A program made the translations under genes and the position numbers. Of a stretch of DNA of 64,000 nt, positions 56,326 to 64,000 are shown one piece after another (the stretch's first letter is position 1; each line of letters starts with the position of its first letter). Location of the stretch: positions 95,361,157-95,425,156 of the forward strand of contig NC_080680.1 in assembly GCF_030445035.2 (NCBI RefSeq), in the 5' to 3' direction. The stretch is from Dasypus novemcinctus. Its lineage: Eukaryota; Chordata; Mammalia; Cingulata; Dasypodidae. The notes below the pieces were generated by a model, which searched no databases, was not told where the DNA came from, and was given only the letters and a program-made list of their open reading frames with translations.

Positions 56326-56687
56326 TGTGGACAATGCCTATCTCGCGTCACTGGAAACCCTCATTAGAGCTCAAGATCGATGGGCAATGGCTCGATGGAC
56401 TCCTAGACTCTGGCGCTGAGATCTCCTGCGTTCCTTTTGAAGTCGCTGCATTTAATCACTGGCCCCTCGAGACTGGCCCTCAAGTCATCAGCGCCACAGG
56501 AGCCGCTACCTCCTGGAAAACATCCCAGCCTCTGCATTGGAGCGACAGAGAAGGCCATGAAGGCCAAATTCGCCCACTCGTCCTCTCTTCAGTCCAGACC
56601 ATCTTATGGGGAAGAGATGTCCTCAGCCAGCTAAAAGCCCGAATCACCACAGAAGCCTTCTCAGCTATGCTGCCCCACCCCTTATAG
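56088..56687 (+). CDS. pro: pro (aspartic protease), open frame
   Basis: The frame is -1 relative to the capsid-nucleocapsid frame and overlaps the end of gag, so expression would need ribosomal frameshifting. The first 75 or so codons overlap nucleocapsid and show no recognisable dUTPase. The protease core follows: 'LLDSGAEISCVP' (active-site triad Asp-Ser-Gly instead of Asp-Thr-Gly, with Glu where Asp is common), a flap-like 'ISATGAAT', and 'ILWGRDVLSQ', the usual C-terminal Gly-Arg-Asp motif. It stops at TAG 56685-56687. It is intact as a reading frame. I see no canonical XXXYYYZ slip site with A or T in the Y positions. GGGCCCT at 56172-56178, between the zinc knuckles, is in the right phase but of poor type. 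Without gag frame continuity it would not be expressed. Confidence 0.8.
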   Translation: MRPARPFCPRVLSARPGTSLQPAVATTKGPFYAMSALWERISLGPRLPCHPKFSAAFKLPVGQASAPPSRGPQKNSQAVMWTMPISRHWKPSLELKIDGQWLDGLLDSGAEISCVPFEVAAFNHWPLETGPQVISATGAATSWKTSQPLHWSDREGHEGQIRPLVLSSVQTILWGRDVLSQLKARITTEAFSAMLPHPL

Positions 56688-56761
56688 GGGCCACTGCTCT
56701 CGTCGCAAAACCTGACCCTATCCCTCTGGAATGGGACACAGAGGAGCCCATCTGGGTCTAG

Positions 56762-59452
56762 CAGTGGCCCTTGCCAGCTCACAAGCTACAAGCTCTCTCT
56801 ACCCTCGTCGAAGAGCAGCTACAAGCAGGACATATTGAGCCGTCCACTAGTCCCTATAATTCGCCAATCTTTGTCATTAACAAGAAAAACACTGGTAAAT
56901 TCCGCCTTCTCCACGACCTCCGTGAGATCAACAAACATATTAAGCCAATGGGATCACCTCAGCCAGGATGCCCGCATCCCACCGCAGTCCCCCAACATTT
57001 TCATGCAGCAACCATCGACATCAAAGACTGCTTTTTCTCTATCCCTCTTCATCCCCAAGACTGTCCGAGGTTCACGTTCACAGTTCCACACATCAACAAC
57101 CAGGGTGCAGCACAGCGATTTCAATGGAAAGTATTACCTCAAGGCATGCGCAACAGCCCTAATATATGCCAATTGTATGTCAACCATGCTGTTGAGCCGC
57201 TGCGCTCCAAGTTCAACCCGGAGCACACATACATCCTCCACTACATGGACGACCTCCTTTTGGCAGCGAGCTCCCATGCGCTCCTCAATGATCTGCTCTC
57301 GGCAACAATAACAAACCTCTCCAGCCTCGGGCTTACTGTGCAGTCTGACAAAATAAACCTCCAACCTCCTTTTCAATTCTTAGGCTTTCATTTTCACCAG
57401 TCCATTCAACCTGCGAGCCCAAAAATTCACATCTCCCACAAAATGACATTCACTGAGCTCCAACGGCTTTGCGGGCAAATCAATTGGCTTCAATCAGCGC
57501 TCCCCATCACAACAGCGCAAATGCAGCCCCTCTTTGAGCTCTTGCAGACCAAGGATAGCCCACCAACTGTGGTTACTCGTAACATCACCATCACCCCCGC
57601 TGCCCGAGAAGCCGTCCAACAGGTCAGTGCCGCTCTACAGCAATGCCGCCTAGAGCGGTTTTCCCCTGACCTTCCAGTTTTAGCTTTAGTCCTGCCAACG
57701 CCAATCACTCCCACAGGCCTCTTGTGGCAAGATGGCCCTCTCCTTTTTCTGCATACGTCAAAAAGCAAACTCCCAAAAATCTGCCCTTTTATAAAAGCCT
57801 GGATCGCATTGGCCACTGACTTAGTACTTCTCTCCATACAAACATACGGCGTTCCGCCGCACACCATTGTCTGGCCTTTAGATGCCAAGGATGTTACCTC
57901 CCTCATCATGAGCAATGCCCAAATGCAAAGCTTAGTAGAGCTCTTTCGTGGCTCCTTTGACAACCACTATCCTCATCACCGATTGCTGCAAGGAATGTCT
58001 CAATTAGCGTTTTCCAACCCGTTCTGTCCATTGCCTGCATGGAACCCAATTCCTTCTGCCATCACTGCCTTCACAGATGCCTCCAAAACGACGTTTACTG
58101 CCATCATATACACTCCCGACAATCCTGAGCCGCGGCAACTGCTGTTCGCAAATGACTTTTCTGTTCAAGTAGGCAAACTTCTAGCCGTCGCTGCAGTCCT
58201 CAATATTCACCCAGACCAGCCTCTCAACATCTTTACTGACAGCCTATACACTCTTCAAGTGTGTCGTAGCCTTCCACTTGCCACTTTCCTACCAAGTAAC
58301 TCAAACATCGACCGGGCACTCGCCTTTGTGCAGCGACTGCTTGAAGAACGGCAACAGCCCTGGTTCATCGCTCACATTAGAAGCCATTCTGGCCTACCAG
58401 GACCTCTGACTCAGGGAAATGACCTTGCTGACGCTTCCGTGTCCACCCATCAGATAAACCCAGTCACTCTTCGTGAAGACTCCATCGATGGACCGCGGCT
58501 TGGAGACTTTGTCAACCAAGCCAAGATTTTACATTCCCAATTTCACTTCTCTGCCCGGTCCATCCAGAAGCTCTTTCCAGACATCCCTATTGAAACTTGC
58601 AAGCACCTTGTGCGCGTGTGCCGAACTTGCGCGCCTTTGCTGCCACTTGGACCTTTGCAGCCTCAGGGCGTCAACCCCTGCGGCCTCCGCCCAAACTCGA
58701 GGTGGCAATTAGACGTCACTCATGTCAGCGCCTTCGGCCGCCTCAAATATCTTCATGTGGCAATTGACACCTTTTCACATCTGTGCTATGCAGTCCCCCT
58801 CGCGGGGGAGAGCGCCAAACATTGCATCAAGGCGCTTCGCCAAGCTATTTTGTTCATGGGAATCCCATGGGATCTCAAAACAGATAACGGACCAGCATAT
58901 CGCAGTGCTGCCTTCGCCAGCTTCGTGCGGATGTATCACATCACGCATCACTTTGGCATTCCATACAATCCACAGGGGCAAGGAATCGTCGAGCGCATTC
59001 ACCAACAGTTCAAGCTACTCATTCAAAAAGAAAAAACCTCCTCTCCCCACAAGGCCCCAGCCAACGTCGTGACTGCCTGCCTCATTCACCACAATCTCTT
59101 AACCTTCGATAACCAGGGGCTCTCCCCCACCCATAAGCACTGGGGACCCATGTGGCAACCCTCACAAGTTCCCCTTGTCCATTGGGAAGACCCTGCCACC
59201 AATCGTTGGCAAGATCCCGCTCCCCTCCTAGCACAGGGGAGAGGCTTTGCTTGTGTCTTTCCAGATTCTGAGCCGCAACCTCTCTGGATCCCTGGGCGCT
59301 GCATCCGGCCTGCCACTGACCCTCTAGTCCCAGTAGACGATCGGCACCCTATGCCTTCAGTGAGAGATAACATTGACAAAGGATACGACCCAGAAGTCAC
59401 CCCGTTCACCCGGATCCAGCACCAGCCCTCATTTAGAAACGCCTCCTCATAA
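56762..59452 (+). pseudogene. pol: pol (reverse transcriptase, RNase H, integrase), long open frame preceded by a stop
   Basis: The frame is again -1 relative to pro. The conserved start of the RT domain is split by a TAG at 56759-56761, lying between PIWV and QWPL, so the frame from pro cannot read in. Beyond it about 896 codons are open. RT carries 'SPYNSPIFVI', 'LPQGMRNSP' and the catalytic YMDD at 57242-57253. RNase H has 'AFTDAS' and 'FTDSLYTLQ', but the residue at the catalytic Glu position is Lys (codon 58175-58177, 'VGKLLAV'). Integrase has the HX3H and CX2C zinc ligands ('HSQFH', 'CRTC'). Its DDE triad is intact ('LDVTHVSAF', 'KTDNGPAY', 'GQGIVERIHQ'), and the C-terminal segment ends 'WIPGRCIRPAT'. 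The length matches betaretroviral RT-RH-IN. Confidence 0.9.
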
Positions 59453-59531
59453 AAAGTTTCTAACCCTTACCCCACTCTCTTTACCCCCCTCATGCTGCCC
59501 GCTCGCCGCATGTGGAGAGCGAGGAATTTTC

Positions 59532-59550
59532 TTTTCTTTTGTCTCCACAG
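59532..59550 (+). promoter_or_regulatory. Splice acceptor of the env mRNA
   Basis: A pyrimidine tract, TTTTCTTTTGTCTCCACAG, ends directly at the env ATG (59551). It is a near-ideal acceptor matching the leader donor at 54501. Confidence 0.75.
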
Positions 59551-61444
59551 ATGCCGCACCGTCAAATGATGCCTCTATGCAACCTCGTGACTGTCTCCTT
59601 CGTCCTGGCTTCCTTCGCTCTCCCAGCTGCTGCCAACCCGAATCATCAGCCCTTCAATTGGACCCTCACCCTCTTGACCTTCGAGAGCAGCCAGGGCGGC
59701 AACCAGCTCCTCGCCTCCAACGTGACCGCCTCCGCCCCCTCTTTCACAACTGATGTCCTCAATCTCACTGGATGCATAAATATCCCGTCTTACAATTTGG
59801 GGCCAAACAGCCTCTCTGCCACAGGTTTCTACATGTGCCCATCCTCTGCCAGAGGATGTCATGACCCAACGCATTACTACTGTCCTTCTTGGGGGTGCGA
59901 AACCATTACTCACGGATGGTCCGGCGCCCCTAACAGAGACCCATACCTTATTCTCCAGCGTAATGCTACTCGATGGAACACCATCACACTCACAGTTAAA
60001 GACCCCAACTCCGACCTCTGGTTACAGGGCCGCACGTGGGGAGCCCGCTTGTATGCAGTAGGTCATGATTACGGCGGCATTATCTCTATAAAAAAGGAGC
60101 CAATCCCCTCACGCTCCACCCCTATCGGCCCAAATCGAGTTCTCAATCCTCCAAAGGCACAGCCTCCTTCTCCACCTCGCCCCACCTTGCCCGCTCCTTC
60201 GCCCGGCACCCCCCTCGCCACTGCCTCTCTCAGCTCCCACAAACCCAAGCCTCACTTACCCCCTGGTCAGCTTCCCAGTCCTCTCATCAGCCTAATCAAA
60301 GCCTCATACACCTCTCTGAACTCATCTCACCCCAGTCTCACCCGGAGCTGCTGGCTTTGTCTCTCCCTCTCTTCCTCTATACGAACCTGTCGCCACAAAC
60401 CTCACCTTCAGCGAATCCTCCGAAAATTCTCCTACTGGATGCAACTGGAACACTTCCTCTGTTCCCCTAACCTTCCAATCTGTTTCCTCCACAGGGCGCT
60501 GCGTTCGTCCCCGCCAAGTCTCCCATCCCCTTATGCACACCTGCGCTAACTACTCCTCTCCTAGCTCTTCTGCCAAATTCTTAATCCCCCATAACACCTC
60601 CCAGTGGCTTTGCACCTCCACCGGATTAACCCCCTGCCTCAATGTCGCCACCCTCAATGCTACCAATGAAACTTGTCTGCTTATCCTTCTCGCCCCTTGA
60701 GTCCTTTACCATTCTGACACCGATTTCTTCCGCCGTTTGTTGCGCAGACAAACCTCTCTCCAATTACAAAAGAGGGAGCCAATCACTGCAGTCCTAACAG
60801 TTGCTTCCCTTTTGGGTATCGCAGGAGCAGGCACAGGGATCGCCGCCCTCTCCACACAGTCCTCTGCCCTCTCATCTCTCAGGCAGGCCGTTGACAAGGA
60901 CATCACCTATCTTCATAATGCTGTAAAATACTCTCTCTCCGAAGTAGTTCTCCAAAACCGCTGCGGCCTCGACCTCCTCCTCCTTAAAGAAGGAGGTCTA
61001 TGTGCCGCCCTTGGAGAAGAATGCTGCACATACGCCAACTCCACCGGCCTTGTCGAGGACAATCTAAAAAAAGTCCAAGAGGGACTAGATAGACGCCGCA
61101 AAGAGAGAGAAAACGCGAACTATTTTTCCAGTGTTTTTCATACCCTCCTCCCTTACCTCCTTCCATTCCTAGGCCCACTCATCATCGTCATCTTAGCCCT
61201 CACCGTGGGCCCCTGGGCCATCAAAAAGATGGTCCGCCTTGCCAAAGATCAAGCCAACGCAGTGTTTAGCTCCTTCGTACAAGTCCATTACCAACGCCTC
61301 GCCACCACTGAGTCCCCCCCTGCCGCCCTCCTCTCCCTTTCCGCCCGCGAGACCTACTTCGTACCTCACGCCTCTAGCCACCTCCTGTCATTCCCCCCCC
61401 CTCTAGGAGGGTTCAGGGGCATCGCAAGACCATTTTGCTGGTAA
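59551..61444 (+). pseudogene. env: env (gammaretrovirus-type surface and transmembrane subunits), broken
   Basis: It starts at the ATG right after the splice acceptor. A hydrophobic signal peptide (about 28 residues) ends near 'ALPAAA'. SU has several Asn-X-Ser/Thr sites, a 'GCETITHGW' block, a proline-rich hinge and the CWLC disulphide-isomerase motif at 60349-60360. Just after it, in the pyrimidine run 60361-60385, the frame shifts by +1. In the new frame a TGA lies at 60698-60700. Cleavage would follow Lys-Arg at 60770-60775, which lacks Arg at P4. TM has a Gly/Ala-rich fusion peptide, an immunosuppressive-domain region (60950-61000), CX6CC (61001-61027), a membrane span (about 61145-61210) and a cytoplasmic tail ending at 61444. 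Motifs are those of gamma and type-D Env. One frameshift and one stop make it non-functional. Confidence 0.9.
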
Positions 61445-61625
61445 GGCTCGGTGTGCGCCTAGCACCGGCGCGCACCGACCCTGAAGGCTGACACATGCGT
61501 CCTGGCCAGATGCTATGTTGTCCGCCCATAGCCGGCCAGTCTCGCCCCCTCACCCTTCGCCTTCCCCCGACCCATCTCCCTCCCCTTCCTCATTGTTTCC
61601 CTTTTAAAAACAAAAAGAGAGCAAT
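61445..61625 (+). other. Post-env spacer and polypurine tract
   Basis: A C-rich spacer of about 160 bases follows the TM stop. AAAAAGAGAG at 61612-61621, four bases before the 3' LTR, is the polypurine tract for plus-strand priming. Confidence 0.75.
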
Positions 61626-62024
61626 TGTTGCTGCCTCTCGCCACCCCTCCTCCCCTTTCCAGCCGTCACTATCTTTCCCGCCAGTCCCGCCCATATTGCC
61701 AACGTACAATCTGCCCTCTTCCCCGGTAACTGCTTACCTTGGGGCTGTCCATCAGCTTCAGCCTGTCCACTACTGCCCCGTAGCTAGCCCTCCCTCCATC
61801 TTACTCCTCCCTCTCAACCCTATATAACCTAGTGCACTTCCATAATAAAGCAGACCTGTTCTTGCGCTCAAGCGGTCTCCGTGGTTTTTTCCCCAACAGC
61901 GCGTCCCCCACGCCTGGAGAACCAGTGCTCCCTTCGGGAGTACCCCCTGCCAGCGGTTTGGCAGGAGCGAGCCCCCCCCTGACTCTTGGGCCTGAGCGAG
62001 GCTAAGCCCTCCAGCCCGACGGCA
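61626..62024 (+). repeat. 3' LTR (399 bp)
   Basis: Same length and ends as the 5' LTR. TATATAA at 61821-61827 and AATAAA at 61844-61849. Thirteen differences from the 5' LTR by eye, all but one transitions, no indels. Confidence 0.95.
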
Positions 62025-62030
62025 GCCAAC
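62025..62030. repeat. Target-site duplication, right copy (GCCAAC)
   Basis: Exact match to 54008-54013. Confidence 0.95.
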
Positions 62031-62769
62031 AGAACCAATTTATCTCATTTATCTAGTCTGTTGCATGACCCACTCCGGATGATGAGAAGTGAGGTAAGCC
62101 CTACCTAAACACACAAAATAAGAATGAAGATGAGTGCTTCCTCCAAAATATATTGGAGAGATAAAACTTGCCTACAATGATAGGACAACACATTTGAAAA
62201 TGCCTTGTCCATATTGGTGCTTAACATATTATCTCTTTTGTTGCTCCCCTGACCATATGTGTCAGACATCAGAAACTAGATTTCTAAACTCTAGCCTTAT
62301 ATTAAAATCCTTTTCTGATGTTGACTACTTTCTGAGTAGTACCTACACCTAAATCTCCCACTAATTGGTTTTGCCTATAAGTTAGTCAAAGTTATTTCAT
62401 TGCAAATTCACTCAAAAATCCTCAAGCAATAAAAGGAAGTTTAGTAAGGACACCTGTGTTTATGTATGTTCTAACAGAATCAGATCCTGACCCATGGCTT
62501 TTGAAATAGGTAATGTATTCACACAGGATATGAAAAACCAAAAAAAAAGGAAGAGGGAAAGTGAGCCAAAGCAGGGAGAAAAGCAAAACAAACAAAGAAA
62601 CTAAGAAACAAACAAACCCTAAAATGTGCTTTGCGTGTTACTAGGCTCAGTTCTGCTTGAAATTCTTGGAGAAACCGCATGGGCCACTCCTCAGAGAATC
62701 ATCTCTCCAGAAAATAGTGAGGCTGAATCATTTAATCACTGATTTAAAAAGTGAAAATGATTGCAGTAA
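62031..62769. other. Unassigned sequence
   Basis: No gene recognised. A purine-rich tract (AAAAAAAAGGAAGAGGG and further A/G/C-rich units) lies at 62540-62620. Confidence 0.4.
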
Positions 62770-64000
62770 CATATATATAATGCAAAATTTCCCATTTTAA
62801 TACTAAGTGTGCAATTCAGTGGTATTAATCACAGTTACAATGTTGTGCTACTATCAGCACTACCCACTATCCAAACTTTTTCCTGCTCAAAGAGGAATCC
62901 TGTACCCATCAAGCAATTTTTCCACCTTCACCTCCTATTCAGGTCCCTGATTAATCTCTAATCTATTTTCTGTCTCTATTACTTTGATAATTCTAGGTAT
63001 TTCATGTAAGTGAAATCATAAAATATCTGTCCTTTTGTGTCTGACTTAGTTCACTCAACATAATGATTGAAGATTCATCTACATTGTATTGTGTCAAAAT
63101 TTCAATTCTTTAATAGCTGAGTAAAATTTATTGCATGTATAGGCCACATTATTAAATCGTTCATTTGTTGATGGACATATGGGTTACTATCACCTTTTGG
63201 CTCCTGTGAATAAGCTTCTACAAACAAGTTAATTGTGAATAAATTATATGCAAGTATCTGTTTGAGTTCCTGTTTTCAATTATTTTGGGTATAGGCCTAG
63301 AAGTGGAACTGCTGGCTCATAGGGTAATTCTATGTTAAACTTTTTGAGAAACTTCCTAGATGCTTTGCACTGTGGCTACACCATTTTACATTCTCACCAA
63401 CAAGGTACAAGGTTTCCAATTTCTCTGAATCCTTGATATTTTCCATATTATTTTTCAATAATAGGCATCCTAGTAGGTGTGAAGTAGTCTCACATTGTGG
63501 TTTGGATTTGAATTTCTTCAGTGGCTAATGATATTGAAAATGTTTTCATATGCTTATTGGCCATTTGTATATCTTCTTTGGAAAAAATATCTATTCCAAT
63601 CATTTGTCTATTTCATAATTGAGTTATTTGTCTTTTTATTGTTGAGTTGTAAATGTACTTTATATATTCTGGATACTAGGCTCTTATAAAATATACGATT
63701 TATAAATATTTTCTCCCAATCTATTGGTTGTCTTCTCAATTTTTAATGGTATCCTTTGAAGCACAAAAGTTTTGAATGTTTTGGAATCCAATTTTTCTAT
63801 TTTTTCCTCTATTGTTACATGTGCTTCTGGTGCCTTATCTAAGAAATTGCCAAATCCAAGGTCATGAGGATTTTCCCCTTTGCTTTTTTCTAAATGTTTT
63901 ATGGTTTTAGTTCTTATGTTCAGGCCCTTGATCCGTTTTGAGTTGAATATGGTATGAAGTAGGGGGTCCATCTCTATATATTTTGCATATGGACAGTCTA
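62770..64000 (-). mobile_element. Old L1 (3' UTR and ORF2 C-terminus), runs off the window
   Basis: The left part reads as an L1 3' UTR on the minus strand ('TTTAATACTAAGTGTGCAATTC', 'CAGTTACAATGTTGTGC' in pieces). From about 63050 come ORF2 C-terminal words. 63684-63971 gives 'LNIRTKTIKHLEKSKGEN' and 'TFVLQRIPLKIEKTTNRLGENI'. Several stops are present, and it continues beyond 64000. Confidence 0.8.

Larger units (their letters stand above)
54014..62024 (+). mobile_element. Complete betaretrovirus-like endogenous provirus with a gamma-type env, defective
   Basis: Order: 5' LTR, lysine-tRNA primer site, leader with splice donor, gag, pro, pol, env, polypurine tract, 3' LTR, bounded by a perfect 6-base duplication. 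The element is 8011 bases with a 7213-base interior. It is markedly GC-richer than the flanks. gag, pro and pol lie in successive -1 frames, as in betaretroviruses, whereas env is of gammaretroviral build (CWLC, CX6CC). The LTR pair differs at 13 of 399 positions by eye, 12 being transitions, without gaps, so the insertion is fairly young. Inactivating lesions are in gag, pol and env. It is not expected to make infectious particles. Confidence 0.95.

Noticed and set aside
1-64000. CRISPR arrays, operons, riboswitches or phage genes
   Set aside because: Direct repeats here are microsatellites, L1 modules or LTRs. Everything is consistent with mammalian nuclear DNA.

Overview
This is a stretch of mammalian nuclear DNA, AT-rich and packed with interspersed repeats. 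Two tRNA-derived SINE families with A- and B-box promoter remnants, the lineage style of the LINE-1 (L1) copies, and a tail-to-tail mix of MIR, L2, ERVL and MaLR relics point to a xenarthran, most likely an armadillo (Dasypus or a close relative). The SINEs match what I know as DAS elements. The species call is an inference from repeat type and has not been searched. There is no operon, CRISPR array or bacterial content.

Only two host genes are convincing. Both are single-exon olfactory receptors of the family 1 type: one on the minus strand (33484-34416) and one on the plus strand (51882-52829). Each has a good splice acceptor a few bases upstream of its ATG, as expected for receptors with a non-coding upstream exon. 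The window therefore lies in an olfactory receptor cluster. A short open frame at the left edge (1-105) might be the end of a coding exon, but this is weak.

Layout: 1-7100 holds old L1 tails, one young 5'-truncated L1 tail with a 14-base target duplication, and a run of MIRs. 7128-16668 is a nearly full-length minus-strand L1 with an intact ORF1, a decayed ORF2 and unusually long 5' and 3' UTRs. 17.6-31 kb is a nest of L1s, solo LTRs and an ERVL relic. 31-39.3 kb carries a SINE, MIRs, an L2, a receptor gene and an L1 tail. 40.2-49.7 kb is a second nest: an L1M relic split by a MaLR LTR, and a rearranged L1 with serial tail modules that itself splits a MaLR LTR. 49.9-53.7 kb holds an ERV1-like LTR and the second receptor. 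62.8 kb to the right edge is another minus-strand L1.

The standout is a complete, young, defective provirus at 54014-62024. It has two 399-base LTRs that I align with 13 differences and no gaps, flanked by a perfect 6-base duplication (GCCAAC). It has a lysine-tRNA primer site, and gag, pro and pol in three frames as in betaretroviruses. Its envelope is of the gammaretrovirus type (CWLC in SU, CX6CC in TM). It is thus a beta/gamma chimera with type-D architecture. A small set of lesions has inactivated it: a gag frameshift and stop, a stop just before reverse transcriptase, an RNase H catalytic-site substitution, and an env frameshift and stop. I recall that a chimeric, insertionally polymorphic betaretrovirus with a gamma-type env has been reported in the nine-banded armadillo; whether this locus belongs to it needs a search.
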